Source: Prorocentrum cordatum
Lineage: Eukaryota; Sar; Dinophyceae; Prorocentrales; Prorocentraceae
NCBI GenBank assembly: GCA_963575745.1
Contig: CAUYUJ010014183.1
Coordinates: 535,551-599,550, forward strand
Direction of reading: 5' to 3'
Length of the DNA: 64,000 nt
The notes below the pieces were generated by a model, which had not been told where the DNA came from, did no database searches, and was given only the letters and a program-made list of their open reading frames with translations. A program made the translations under genes and the position numbers. Shown one piece after another: positions 1-10,789 of the stretch. Each line of letters opens with the position of its first letter. Position 1 is the first letter of the stretch.

Positions 1-169
1 AGTCGTAGTCGCACGAGCGGTAAAACTCGTAGTCGTAGCAGTAGTAATCGCACTAATAGTAGCACTCGCAGTAGTAGTGATAGTATTCGTAATGGTCGTA
101 TTAGTAGTAGTAGTAGTAGAAGAAGAAGAATAAGTAGTAGTAGTCGTAGTAATAGCAGCAGTAGTCGTC

Positions 170-200
<31 letters not shown>

Positions 201-201
201 C

Positions 202-241
<40 letters not shown>

Positions 242-360
242 ATAGTAGTAGTAGCGGCAGAAGTCGCAGGAGTAGTCGCAGTCGTAGTTGTAGACGTAGT
301 AGTAGTAATCGTAGTAATACAAGCATTCGTGGCAGTAGCAGTAGTAAGGCAGTAGTCGCA
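1..360. repeat. (GTA/AGT)n microsatellite
   Basis: Imperfect trinucleotide tract of GTAGTAGTA with interspersed GCA, GTC and AAT triplets. The open frames it creates read poly-Tyr on one strand and poly-Val on the other, so they are not evidence of a gene. The tract probably continues to the left of the window. Confidence 0.9.
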
Positions 361-560
361 GTCCTCCGACGCCTCACGCTGCTCCTCCTCCGCGGCCCGA
401 GAAGGCCCCATCCGCGTGTCTCCGCAACAAATTATGTAATTTGTGGTTTGGGAATCGCAGAAACCGTTCGATGTCACAGAAGTGTTTGACTGTTTTGCCC
501 CTGGGCTCCCTTGAACGCGCATCGACGCATCAGTTTTCAAGAGCCCCGAAAGTTTAAAAA
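360..560. other. Short unique spacer
   Basis: No open frame of note, no repeat shared with the rest of the window and no RNA motif recognised. Confidence 0.4.
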
Positions 561-667
561 TCTTCGTGGAAACGCATGGCTTGCGTAGCAAGGGGGTGCC
601 AAGCCCTGCGTTCCCACGTGGACCTTTGACATTCGGAGCGTCGGGGGCTGCAGCGTGGATTTTCGCT

Positions 668-710
<43 letters not shown>

Positions 711-1010
711 ATGTGTATATATATACACACACACTTCAACATGTTTTTGAAATTATATGGTGTCCGAAATTCCCAGACCAAGATTCTCCATAATCCCCAA
801 CATCTTAATGAAACATATGGTCTGCGAAGCAAAGGGCTGCCAAACCTTTTGTTTCCACATGGATTCTTGAACTTCGGAGCCCTCGGGGGCTGCGGCGTGG
901 ACGTTCGCTCGGAGGTGCCAAAGGACAAAAAATCGCAACAATGTGTGTGAAATCAAATGGCCCCGTGATTCCCAGACCAAGAGTCTCCTAGATCTTTTTG
1001 GAGACATAGG
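560..1010. repeat. Two-unit tandem repeat (~200-240 bp) with an internal (TA)n
   Basis: The segment at about 563-667 (…GCAAGGGGGTGCC… to …TTCGCTCGG) recurs at about 804-914 (…GCAAAGGGCTGCC… to …TTCGCTCGG). The following segment with ATTCCCAGACCAAGA at about 767 recurs at about 968. The offsets differ (about 241 against 203 bp) because only the first unit carries a (TA)n/(TG)n tract at about 670-735. The units are diverged, so the duplication is not recent. Confidence 0.8.
670..735. repeat. (TA)n/(TG)n microsatellite
   Basis: About 22 consecutive TA steps followed by TG/TA mixtures and ACACAC. It lies inside the first unit of the local tandem repeat and is absent from the second. Confidence 0.95.
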
Positions 1011-1245
1011 AATCGGTGGTCCATCGTGCGAGCGGAATGGTCGCCACTAGCTTTGGTTTCCCGCTTCGGGGGGCGGCACCCGCATCTCCTACAGAGCGCT
1101 GCCGCTGATCTCGCGCTCGAGTGGAACCGACAAGATGCCAGCGAGGAAAGGGATGGAAAGGAAGGAAAAGGAAAGGACGAGGGCACCACAACATCGTCAA
1201 GAGAAAGGCGGCGATGAATGGGCGCTGGGGGGGGCTATCCATATA
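1010..1245. other. Unique spacer
   Basis: Contains a short purine-rich stretch (about 1,140-1,185) and no supported gene. Short open frames exist on both strands without recognisable domains. Confidence 0.4.
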
Positions 1246-1462
1246 TCGGAGGTGAGGGGGTGAGATCGAAGTGGAACGGAGAGCCCCCCTACTGGGAAAT
1301 CGGTGTCGGTTTCGTGTTCGTGCATGCCGCGCGTGCGGGCGAGGCGAAGCTGCGTGGGCGGGCGAGAAATAAGTCTCTAATAGCTGAGGCGCGGCCGGAC
1401 TAAAAGTCTCCCTTCCGGCAACCGGTGCCCCGCGGTGTCCCGCCGGTGTCCCATCGGTGTTC

Positions 1463-1592
1463 TGATGATGATGATGATGTTGACGATGTTGACGGTGATG
1501 ATGATGGTGGTGATGATGATGGTGTCCCGAGGATGATGCTGATGTTGACGATGTTGATGATGATGGTGATGGTGGTGATGATGCTGGTGCCC

Positions 1593-1642
<50 letters not shown>

Positions 1643-2390
1643 GTGTTGCTGCTGATGGTGACGATGGTGGCCCGATGATGATGATGATGTTGGTGATCGT
1701 GGTAATGCAGATGATGATCAAATGATTTGATGATTGTGATGATGGTGATGTTGATGATGTCCCGATGATGATGCTGACGGGGTTGATGATGGTGCTGTTG
1801 ATGATGATGGTGACGATGATGATGGTGTCCCGATGATGATGATAACGCTGATGACGATGATGGTGCCCCGGTGATGATGATGTTGATGATGAGGATGATG
1901 ATGTGGTGATGGTGAAGATTTGGATGATGGTGGCCCAGTGGTGGTGATGATGCTGATGATGATGATGATGGTGTCCCGATGATGTTGATGATGCTGATGG
2001 TCATGCTGATAATGGTGCCGATGATGATGGTGTTCCGATGATGATGTTGATGTTGATGTTGCTAATGATGGTTTCCCGATGATGACGATGATGTTGGTGA
2101 TGTTGTTCATGATCATGATGATGAGATGATGATGGTGATGATGATGGTGATGATTGTGATGATGCTGCTGATGATGATGATGGTGGTGTTACGATGTTGA
2201 TGATAATGGTGTCCAAGTGCTGACGATGTTGACGATGATGGTGATGGTGACGATGATGGTGTCCCGATGAGGATGATGGTGATGATGCCGATGTTGATGA
2301 TGATGGTGATGAGGTGATGATGCTGGTGTCCCGATGATTATGATGATGATGTTGATGACGTTGATGACGATGATGTTGATGATGATGCCG
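1463..2390. repeat. Degenerate (ATG)n microsatellite, core of the compound element
   Basis: ATG/GTG/TTG triplets with short interspersed GGTGTCCCG segments (about 1,525, 1,826, 1,970, 2,257 and 2,325), so the core is a higher-order mixture of GATGAT runs and a GTCCCGATGATG motif. Confidence 0.9.
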
Positions 2391-2399
2391 TTGATTGTG

Positions 2400-2625
2400 G
2401 TATCGGTCGCGGTATCGATAGTGTAATCGATAGTTATACCGAATGCGAAATCGATTGTGGGATCGATAGTGAGATCGATGGTGAGATCGGTAGTCAGATC
2501 GATTGTGAGATCGATCGGATGAAATAGATCGAGTGAGATCGATTGTGAGATCGATCGGGTAAAATCGATCGAGCGAGACCGATCGTGAGATCGATAGTAG
2601 TGAGACCGATCGAGTGAGACGTTGG
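2400..2625. repeat. GTGAGATCGAT minisatellite
   Basis: Units of 12-15 bp such as GATCGATAGTGA and GATCGATTGTGA. The same minisatellite closes the second copy of the compound element at about 30,440-30,700. Confidence 0.85.
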
Positions 2626-2689
2626 TTCCTCCCCCCGAACCTCCTTATCACCCGAAGGGTGGTCGTATAGGTGTGTATATAGATATATA

Positions 2690-2711
2690 CTTACATGTGT
2701 ATATATATGTA

Positions 2712-2753
<42 letters not shown>

Positions 2754-2785
2754 ATATATACATATATATATATATATACATATCC
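2690..2785. repeat. (TA)n/(TG)n microsatellite
   Basis: Long TATATA runs with GTGTGTA islands immediately 3' of the compound element's right end (GGTCGTATA). The final TATA of the element may have seeded it. Confidence 0.95.
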
Positions 2786-2789
2786 CCTA

Positions 2790-3260
2790 TCCCTTTCCAT
2801 GCGGCCCCCCTCCCCCCACACTGCCCCCCGCCCCCCCTGTCTCCGCCATCCTTTTCCTTCCATCCTCTCCCTCGGCGGGTGAAGCCAGCAGGCACCGCCT
2901 CGCTTGGAACTGCCAACAGCATGCCCGACTAATTCTGTGGGCGCACTGGGCCCTTGGAAACCTCCATTTCCCCACAAGAAAAAACTCCTTCAACTCTTTC
3001 TCTTCCTTTTCCTCCTCCTCCTCCTTCTCCTCCTCCTCCCCCTTCTCTTCCAAGCGCTTGCCGCTCACGCGGGTGATCCGACGGTAGCCGGAGGAAGAAA
3101 AGGCACCCATACCGCTACATTTCCATGATTTTCCCTTTGGGACTTCTTGGAATGCCCTCGTCGCCACCGCTGGATTCGCCTCGAAATTCCAGTCCTGGAG
3201 ACCGAAGAAGACATGAAAACCTGCTCGACTCCAGAACCTCGAACCTAGATTCCCCTTCCC
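2790..3260. other. Pyrimidine-rich spacer
   Basis: Contains C-rich tracts (2,805-2,875) and a CTC/TTC tract (about 2,990-3,052). No supported gene. Confidence 0.4.
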
Positions 3261-3465
3261 GCCGGCCGGAACCAGTGCTGGGCCAGCTCAGACCCCCAGC
3301 CGACCCAAACAAGAGAAACCCAATCGTTGACCCTGAGGCAGGGCACGGCTGCGGAGGTGCCGAGGGGCGCCTGATCGCCTGCCACAGCAACCGCTCGGCC
3401 TCCTCGGGCGACGCCTCCGCATCCAGGCTCCTGGCGGCTGGCGCCTGCAGGGGGGGGAGGGGGGG

Positions 3466-4020
3466 GTGTCGCAGGCGGCTCCGTCGCCGGGAGGCTGGAC
3501 AAACCGCACGGCTGGGCTCCCCGCTTTTCTGAGCGACGACAAGAACGGGGCCTCACGCGAGATGACAGAGCGACCTTACGCCCGGCTTACGCGGGACGCC
3601 AATGTCCCAGAGCCCGGCGAGAGCACCCTGAGGCTGAAAACTGCCAAACACCGAGCGTCGCGAATGTTTTCACGACGCGAGCAGCTGCGCGTGGCAAAGC
3701 AGCACGGGGGAAACACCGATCTCTGGCCTCAGGCTGGGCACCGCAAGCCACGGCCACCGTCGCGACCCAGCACCATCACGCGCGGAGATTGCAGAGGCCA
3801 CCCGCCGCTGGGCTCGCCCCTGGCCGCACGCGGAGCGAGCGTTGAAGAGGCGCTTGGTCGCATACGTGCATCTGGCTCTCGCCCAGGCTGGCCACAGCAA
3901 GTGCACGGCAAGTTCGATCGTGTCGTGACGACTTCGGCACAAAGACTCCAACACCGCGCGGATGGCGCAGCCTTTGCACGGCCGCGGGCCTCCTACGGTG
4001 CCGGCGGCGTTCAGCCTTGA
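3466..4020 (+). CDS. Uncertain ORF, 184 aa, unknown
   Basis: An open frame of 184 codons outside the obvious simple repeats. The translation is Arg/Ala/Gly/Pro-rich, with no membrane segment, no signal peptide and no motif that I recognise. Comparable frames exist on the opposite strand of the same interval (3,776-4,162), which is expected by chance in GC-rich DNA. No splice signals or neighbours support it. It is listed because it is the only non-repetitive frame of this size in the first 9 kb; it is more likely a chance frame than a gene. Confidence 0.12.
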   Translation: MSQAAPSPGGWTNRTAGLPAFLSDDKNGASREMTERPYARLTRDANVPEPGESTLRLKTAKHRASRMFSRREQLRVAKQHGGNTDLWPQAGHRKPRPPSRPSTITRGDCRGHPPLGSPLAARGASVEEALGRIRASGSRPGWPQQVHGKFDRVVTTSAQRLQHRADGAAFARPRASYGAGGVQP

Positions 4021-4189
4021 GCGCCCGCTCTAGGGTCGTCGCTGCGTCGACACGACACCAACCTGCCGTATCCAGTTTCCCAGACCCCAGACGTCGCGAT
4101 TTCCAAAACATCCTGTGCTGTTGGGTCCTCGTTTTGCAGAGACAGCGCCCCGCGTCCCTCACTCATTCCTCCTCCCCCTCCTCCTCCCT

Positions 4190-5039
4190 CCTCCATCATC
4201 ATTAGCATAAGCATAAGCATCAGCATCATCAGCATCATCATCATCAGCATCATCATCAGCAGCATCATCGTCATCGTCATCACTGCCACCATCATCATCA
4301 TAACAATACCATCAGCACCATCATCATCATCATCATCAACATCATCATCACCAACATGATCATAATGATCATCATCATCAACAACATCAGCACCAGCACC
4401 AGCACCGGCATCAGCATCGACATCGACATCAGCATCATCATGATAAGCAGTATCATCATCATGATCAGTATCATCATCATGATCATCATCATCGTCATCA
4501 TCGTCATCATCATCGTCAAATCAATCGTCATCATCATCAGCAGCATCATCATCACCTTCATCGTAATCATCATCAGCAACAGTAGCATCAGCACTGGCAT
4601 CAGCATCAGCATCATCATCAGCATCAGCAGCAGCATCATCATCCGCATCATCGCCATCACTGCCACCATAATCATCATAACAATCATCATCAGCACCATC
4701 ATCATCAACGACATCATCATCACCAACACGATCATCCCGATCATCATCACCAGCACCATCACCGGCATCAGCATCAGCATCATCATCGACATCATCAACA
4801 TGATCATCATCATCATCATCATCAACATCATCATTATCATCAGCATCAGCATAAACATTGTCATCATCGCCATCACCCTCGTCATAGCAATCGTCTTCAT
4901 CATCATCAGCAGCATCATCACCATCATCGTCATCATCAGTATCAACCGAATTATCATCAGTATCAGCATCGGCATCAGCACTGGCATCAGCATCAGCATC
5001 AGCATCAGCATCATCATAAGCATCATCAACATAATCATA

Positions 5040-5127
<88 letters not shown>

Positions 5128-5133
5128 CCCTTT
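4190..5133. repeat. (ATC)n microsatellite with AGC interruptions
   Basis: Imperfect CATCATCAGCATCAT tract of about 940 bp ending in a nearly uninterrupted (CAT)n run at about 5,055-5,126. Translations are poly-Ile or poly-Met only. Confidence 0.95.
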
Positions 5134-5164
5134 CGTCTGCTATCCGCATGCCATCCCTCGCACG

Positions 5165-6430
5165 TTTCGTGGCCCCATAAGGAGCTCCACCGAAGGCCCC
5201 AGTGGCACCGCTCGCATGCGTCCCCCCCTCACAGTACAGCGCTCCGTGGCCTCATAGGGAGCTCCACAGACGGCTCTGGTGGCACAGCCCGTATGGTCAC
5301 CCCCACTCAGTACAGCGCTTCAAGACCCCATAGGGAGCTCCACCGAAGACCCCAGTGGCACCGACCGCATGTCACACCCACCCTGTACAACGCTTCGTGG
5401 CTCCATGGGAACCTCCACCGAAAGCTCTGGTGGCACCACCCGCATGCGTCCCCCCCAGCCAGTGCAGCGTTTCGTGGCCCTATAGGGAACTCCACCGACG
5501 GCCCCAGTGGCACCGCCCGCATGCGTCACCCCCTCCCAATACAGCGCCTCGTGGCCCCAATAGGAACCTCCACCGAAAGCCCTGGTGGCACCACCCGCAT
5601 GCGTCCCCCCACCCAGTCCAGCGTTTCGTGGCCCCATAGGAAGCTCCACCGACGGCCCCAGTGGCACCGCCCGCATGCCCCACCTCCATCCAGCAAGGCG
5701 CGTTGTGGCCCCATATGGAGCTCCACCGAAGGCCCTAGTGGAGGCCCCATAGCGAGCTCCACCGAAGGCCCCAATGGCGGTATCAACATGCGTTTCCCCC
5801 ACCCCGTACAGCGTTAGTGGCACCATAGCGGGCTCCATCGAAGGCCCCAGCGGCGGTGTTCGCATGCGTTTCCTAAACCCAGTGCAGCGCTTCGTGGCTT
5901 CATAGCGAGCTCCACCGAAGGTCGAAGTGGCACAGTCGGCATGCGTCCCCCCAACCCAGCATAGCGCTTTGTGACCCTATAGCGAGCTCCACTGAAGGCC
6001 CCAGTGGCGGTATCCGCATGCCTTTCTCCCGCCCAGCGCAGCACTTCGTGGCCCCATCGGGAGGTCCACCGAAGGCCCCAGTGGCGGTGTCCGCATGCCG
6101 TTCCCGCACCCAGTACATGCGTCCCCACCACCAGTACAGCGCTTCGTGGCCCAATAGGGAGCTCCACCGAAGGCCCCAGTGGCGGTGTTCGCACGCGTCT
6201 CCCCCACTCAGTACAGCTATCCGTGGCCCCATAGGAGGCACCGCCCAAAGCCCCAGTGGCAGGGTTCGCAATGCGTCCCCGCCCCATTCCGGCACACCCC
6301 TTACACGTTTCGGGGCCCAATATGGAGCGCCACCAAAGGCCCCCAAGGCTGCGCCCGCATGCGTCCCCGCCTCATTTCGGCACACCCTTTACATGCTTCG
6401 TTGCGCCATGAAGAAATCCACCGAAGGGGA
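5165..6430 (+). repeat. 76-77 bp tandem satellite, array 1 (~16 units)
   Basis: Units contain CGCTTCGTGGCCCCATAGGG, GAGCTCCACCGAAGGCCCC, AGTGGC and CGCATGCG. Unit starts at AGCTCCAC lie at 5,183, 5,260 and 5,336, giving periods of 77 and 76 bp. The period is not a multiple of three and the units vary by substitution and by small indels, so the open frames across the array are not conserved as protein. The last units diverge after about 6,240. Confidence 0.9.
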
Positions 6431-6435
6431 TACCC

Positions 6436-6845
6436 ACACCGACGATACTCACAACTGCATATGGTTGGGCCGTTCGCCAGGATCTTTTTTTACCATGTCG
6501 ACCCCCAGACGTCTCGACTCATTCCCTGGCACAGATTTTTCAGCATGGAAAATGGTTTGACGGCCCTGAGGACCGGTACAGGTCCCCAGAGGCTCCAAAA
6601 GCGGCAAAAACGCCTGTCGAGATTTTTGACTGACACGAGAGGGTCTGGGTTCCTTCTGCCGTCTTGCAGCTCTCGAGGCTACTGTGCGGGCAGTGTTCCC
6701 TCCCAGGTGGGGCCGATACCCCGATGATAAAGGCCTTCGGCGGGCTACGCCGTGGCCCAACACCGCTTCCGCCGACGCGGCCACGGACGTGTGCAGTCTC
6801 GGACGGAGAATGAGCCCAGACATGTAAAAATCACGAAGGCTTGTT
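6436..6845. other. Spacer between the two satellite elements
   Basis: Unique-looking sequence with no supported gene. The short frames on both strands contain no recognisable motif. Confidence 0.4.
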
Positions 6846-6904
6846 TTTCTGAGCCATCCTGCGGTGTTGGGTCGTTGTTTTGAAGTGACAGCGCCCCGCG
6901 TCAC

Positions 6905-7105
6905 TCCTTCCGTCCTCCTCATCCGCCTCCTCCTCCGCCTCCGCCTCCGCCTCCGCCTCCGCCTCCTCCTCCTCCTCCTCCTCCTCCGCCTCCTCCTCCT
7001 CCTCCTCCTCCTCCTCCTCCTCCTCCGCCTCCGCCTCCGCCTCTCCTCCTCCTCCTCCTCCTCCTCCTCCTCCTCCTCCTCCTCCTCCTCCTCCTCCTCC
7101 CTCCT
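6905..7105. repeat. (CTC/CGC)n polypyrimidine-rich tract
   Basis: CTCCGC and CTCCTC triplets with an uninterrupted CTC run at about 7,040-7,100. Confidence 0.95.
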
Positions 7106-7451
7106 CCATCATTATCATCGTCAGCATGATGATCAACATCAGCATCAGCATCATCATCAGCATCAACATCACTATCATCATCACCATCATCATCAGCATC
7201 ACCATTACCAGCACCATCATCACCATCATCATCAGCAGCATCATCATGATCACCTTCACCATGATCAGCATCAGCATCAGCATCATCATTAGCATCATCA
7301 TCATCATCATCGGCGATGCTGTCCTCCTCCTTCTCCTCGTCTTCCTCGTACGCCTCCTGCTCCTCCTCTCCCTTCCCCCTCCCGTCGTCATCATCATCAT
7401 CATCATCATCATCATCAGCAGCATCATCATCATCACCATCACCATCACCAC

Positions 7452-7509
<58 letters not shown>

Positions 7510-7652
7510 GTCAGCACCAGCATCAGCATCAGGATCATCAGCATCATCATCAGCATCATCACTATCACTAGCATCATCACAAGCATCATCAGCAGTATCA
7601 CCGACATCGTCATCATCCTCATCATCATCAACAACATCATGAACTCAATCAT

Positions 7653-7683
<31 letters not shown>

Positions 7684-7835
7684 AGCAGCATCAACATCAT
7701 CAGCACAGTCATCATCATCATCACCATCATCGTTTTCGTAATCGCAATCATCATCTTCACATCCATCACCATCGCCATCACCATCACCATCACCATTACC
7801 ATCATTCCCATCATCATCCCCACCACCACCACAAC

Positions 7836-7873
<38 letters not shown>

Positions 7874-7880
7874 ACAACAA
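7105..7880. repeat. (ATC)n microsatellite, second element
   Basis: ATC/AGC/ACC triplets, broken at about 7,313-7,385 by a CTCCTCCTTCTCC insertion. Uninterrupted CAT run at about 7,450-7,510. Confidence 0.95.
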
Positions 7881-7914
7881 CACCCGCTCTTCTGCTCTCC
7901 ACATGTCATCCCTC

Positions 7915-8495
7915 ACATGTTTCGTGGCACCATAGGGGACTCCACCGAAGGCTCCAGTGGCACCGCCAGCATGCGTCATCCCCCACCCAGTATAGCGTTC
8001 CGTGCCCCCATAGGGAGGCCCACCGAAGGCCCCAGTGGCACTGCCCACATGCGCCACCCCCACACAATATACGCTTCGTGGCCCCATCGGGCGCTCCACC
8101 GAAGGCCCCAATAGCAGTGTCCAGATGCGTCATCCACACCCAGTACAGCGCTTCGTGGCCCCCATGAGGAGATTCACTGAAGGCCCTAGTGGCACTGCCC
8201 GAGTGCGCCAACCCCACCCAATACAGCGTTTCGTGCTCCCACAGGGAGCTCCACCAAAGACCCCAGTGGCGGTGTCCGCATGCGTCCCCCGCACCCCCTA
8301 CAGCGCTTCGTGGCCCCACATGGAGCTCTACAGAAGGACCCAATGGCGGTGTTCGCACGCGTCTCTCCCGCCCAGTACAGCGCTTCGTGGCTCCATGGGG
8401 AGCTCCACCGGAGGCCCCAGTGGCACCGCCCGCATGCGTCACCCCCACCCAGTACAGCGCTTCGCGGCCGCAGAGGGAGCTCCACCGAAGGTGGC
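7915..8495 (+). repeat. 76-77 bp tandem satellite, array 2 (~7-8 units)
   Basis: Same unit as array 1 (CTCCACCGAAGGC…, CAGTGGC, CGCATGCG, CAGTACAGCGCTTCGTGG). The last clear unit ends at CTCCACCGAAGGTGGCG near 8,490. Confidence 0.9.
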
Positions 8496-8649
8496 GCCGA
8501 AAGCGGACATGCATCGAGGACTGGTCCCTCGGCGGGGCGACCGAAACCAGCTGCGCGCAGCAGGTTTCGCACCCCCCCCTTCCTTCCCCAGCCTGTCGTC
8601 CGACCCGAGCAAGGCGGGCAGTCCTCCTCCCACCCTCTGTCGTGGTCTC

Positions 8650-8909
8650 TGTAGTCGTCGACGACGACGAGGACGAGGACGAGGACGAGGATGAGGACCA
8701 GGACGAGGACGAGGACGACGGACGGCGGACGGCAGACGGCGACGGCGGCGACGACGACGACGACGCACTGCGGATGCCCTATGGGGGCCCCATGGGGGGG
8801 GGCTGCAGGCCCGCTGTACTGTAGTCGAGTCGACGACGACGACGACGACGGCGGCGACGACTACGACGACTACGACGACTACGACGACTACGACGACTAC
8901 GACGACGAA

Positions 8910-8948
<39 letters not shown>

Positions 8949-9120
8949 ACGACGACGACGACGAAGACGATAAAGACGACGACGACGACGACGAAGACGA
9001 TAAAGACGACGACCGACGGCGACGACGACGACGCGACGAGACGACGACGCACTGCGGATGCCCTATGGGGGAGGGGGGGTTGGCTGCGCAGGCTGCTGTA
9101 CTCGACGACGACGACGACGC
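8650..9120. repeat. (GAC)n microsatellite with a duplicated ~60-bp island
   Basis: GACGACGAC tracts surround two copies of an island beginning CACTGCGGATGCCCTATGGG (about 8,766 and 9,050) and running to CTGTACT…CGACGACG. The copies differ in their G-run length. The Asp-rich and Arg-rich frames here are repeat translations. Confidence 0.9.
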
Positions 9121-9124
9121 CTGA

Positions 9125-9740
9125 GAGGGGAAACAAACATCGCCTCGGATGAGTACGACCCCTATAACAACTTTCTATACGCATTGCAGTCGTTTTGAGG
9201 GTCATGCAGGGGGGTACACGAATCCCCTCGGCGGCGCAAGCGACGACCCCCTGGCGCGCGTGATTTTGAAAAAAGGTCTCGTGCTCCGCGGGGTCTATTC
9301 GTCAGCCCCGGGCGGGAAGGGAGGGGAGGATGACCATGTGCTAATCACAAGCTGACATTCGGCGCGGGGGTCGGCAACGGAGGGGCGCGCCAGGCGCGGG
9401 GCGCGAGGACGAATGGAAGAGCAGAGGGCGGCCGCGGATCAGGAAACAGGAAGGAGCCAGACCGCCGAGGTTCGACGGGAGAGGGCGGCACAGGCGGCCT
9501 CAGGCACCGAAGCCAGGTGCGGGAAAAGCAGGTGGAGCAAGCCGTCGAAATGCCAAGATCCCAGACATCTGAGGGTGTGAAGTTTCAGCCCGCGGCCCCG
9601 AAAATCTGGACCCCGGTTCCCTGGGGGGCAGTTGTCTGTCCCAGGCGACCAGGAGGCGAGTGGAGGTCGATGCCACCACCTGAGCCAGTCCCTCCCTGCC
9701 TGCCGTTACTCCTGGGACAGCCGCGCACTAAAGGCAGGAG
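9125..9740. other. Unique spacer
   Basis: GC-rich sequence without a supported gene. The short frames show no motif. Confidence 0.4.
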
Positions 9741-9744
9741 AGCC

Positions 9745-9950
9745 CAGAATCGAATCGAGAAATCGAATCGGCGATCGAAACGAATCGGATCGGCGGAAAT
9801 CGGCAGCCGAGTCGGGAGAAGTCGATTCTCGGCAGAAATCGGCAGGCCAACAGGCCTCCATTAAAAAATCGGAGTCCAAATCGAAACCGAAGTCGAATCG
9901 GAGTCGGAGGCCACCGAAGTCGAATCGAATCGGAGGAGTCGAAATGAGCC
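9745..9950 (+). repeat. TCGAATCGG-type dispersed repeat, copy 1
   Basis: Degenerate short-period sequence (GAATCGGATCGGCG, GAAATCGGCAG, CCGAGTCGGG) whose order matches 38,395-38,610, including GGCAGAAATCGGCAG followed by GCCTCCA. It is therefore a dispersed ~210-bp element and not only a simple repeat. Confidence 0.75.
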
Positions 9951-10430
9951 CTGTCGAGGTCCCTCCAGCGAAGGGTCGCTCGGTCTTCGGGCCAAGCACT
10001 CGGGTCTCGGGCGGCCGTTCGGCACGAGCTGGGCCTCCCCGATGAGCGCGTCTCCGGCGAGGCGCCACCGCCGGAGAGCATCCCGAGGCCGGCAGGCCGC
10101 CGAGAGCCAACAAAAGCGTCAGACAACATCGGGCCTCCAAAGTCGAAGACCCCTGCTCTTGCCCCTGATCGAAGCCTCCTGTCGAAATGAGCGCTGTCAA
10201 GGTCCCTCCAGCGGAGGGTCCAGTCTTCGGGCCAAAAAAACCTGGGTCTCCGGCGGCCGCTCGGCACGGCCTGGGCCTCCCCGGAAGGAGCGCCCCCCGG
10301 CGAGACGCCACTGCAAGAGAGCATCCCGAGGCTGGCAAGCCGCAGAGCGCTAACGAGACTGTCAGGAAACCTCGGACCTGGTCCTCCTCCTCCTGCTCCT
10401 CCTCCTGCTCCTCCTGAACTCAAAACGCGA
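9938..10430 (+). repeat. 243-bp tandem duplication
   Basis: The unit begins GTCGAAATGAGC at 9,938 and again at 10,181, and includes GGTCCCTCCAGCG, GTCTTCGGGCCAA, CGGCGAG.CGCCAC and GAGAGCATCCCGAGGC. The second unit ends in a CTCCTGCTC expansion (10,380-10,415). The period is divisible by three, so every frame shows an 81-residue repeat. No domain is recognisable, so I do not call a gene. Confidence 0.85.
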
Positions 10431-10789
10431 AGACCCCTGTCCTTGCCCCCGATCGAAGCCCCTTGTCGTTGCCCCCTGAGGCAGTCTCCCCCTGCCGTTG
10501 CCCCTGAACGACCCTCGAACCCCGATCGGCAGGGCCCCCTGAACAGGGACATTGACAAAACAGAACGTTGGCGCGCCCTGGAAGCCTACAGCGGCGGGTC
10601 GAAACATTCTCCATGATAGTTCTCTTCAAGGGATCGACGAAAATAACAGCTTTAGAAGAGATGACTGAAGGGCCTAACGCCGCGGCTTACACGTGCCGCC
10701 AGCGAGGCACACCGCGTGGAGAAGCGGGAGCTTACGCGCTACCTTCCGCGGGAAGCTTACACGCGAGTGTCCGAGCAGTGGACCCCGCG

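Larger units (their letters stand above)
1245..2671 (+). repeat. Compound dispersed element, copy 1 (conserved ends, ATG core, GATCGAT minisatellite)
   Basis: The left end (about 1,247-1,460, starting GGAGGTGAGGGGGTGAGATC) and the right end (about 2,600-2,671, with CTCCTTATCACCCGAAGGG and ending GGTGGTCGTATA) match the ends of a second copy at 29,590-30,757. Between them lie a degenerate (ATG)n tract (about 1,463-2,390) and a 12-15 bp minisatellite built on GTGAGATCGAT (about 2,400-2,625). Both copies keep the same internal order, so this is a mobile or duplicated unit rather than independent microsatellites. No terminal inverted repeat or protein was recognised. Long His/Ser-rich frames on the minus strand are by-products of the ATG repeat. 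Confidence 0.8.
4100..6435 (+). repeat. Compound satellite element, copy A
   Basis: Begins with a unique lead (about 4,105-4,175: CCTGTGCTGTTGGGTC…, GACAGCGCCCCGCGTC), then a CTC stretch, an (ATC)n tract, a bridge at about 5,130-5,165 (CATCCCTCGCACGTTTCGTGG) and a 76-bp tandem array. Copy B at 6,845-8,500 repeats the same order with the same lead and bridge (CATCCCTCACATGTTTCGTGG), so the whole assembly was duplicated and then diverged. Confidence 0.8.
6845..8500 (+). repeat. Compound satellite element, copy B
   Basis: Same order as copy A: lead (CCTGCGGTGTTGGGTCG…GACAGCGCCCCGCGTC), a CTC/CGC tract (6,905-7,105, much longer than in A), an (ATC)n tract (7,105-7,880), a bridge (CATCCCTCACATGTTTCGTGG) and a shorter 76-bp array (7,915-8,495). 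The differences in microsatellite and array length show independent expansion after duplication. Confidence 0.8.

Noticed and set aside
101-355. Poly-Tyr and poly-Val open frames
   Set aside because: They translate the GTA microsatellite and exist in several frames at once.
988-2004. 338-aa His/Ser-rich frame on the minus strand
   Set aside because: It is a translation of the ATG microsatellite core of the compound element. The second element copy gives an analogous but non-homologous 392-aa frame (29,589-30,767).
4298-5180. Long poly-Met and poly-Ile frames
   Set aside because: Products of (ATC)n. No signal, start context or conserved domain.
5293-6560. Frames across the 76-bp satellite that repeat a His/Arg/Pro-rich sequence
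   Set aside because: The unit length is not a multiple of three and indels shift the frame from unit to unit, so no protein is conserved.
6831-8111. 426-aa Met/Glu-rich minus frame
   Set aside because: Runs through CTC, ATC and satellite DNA; composition is entirely explained by the repeats.
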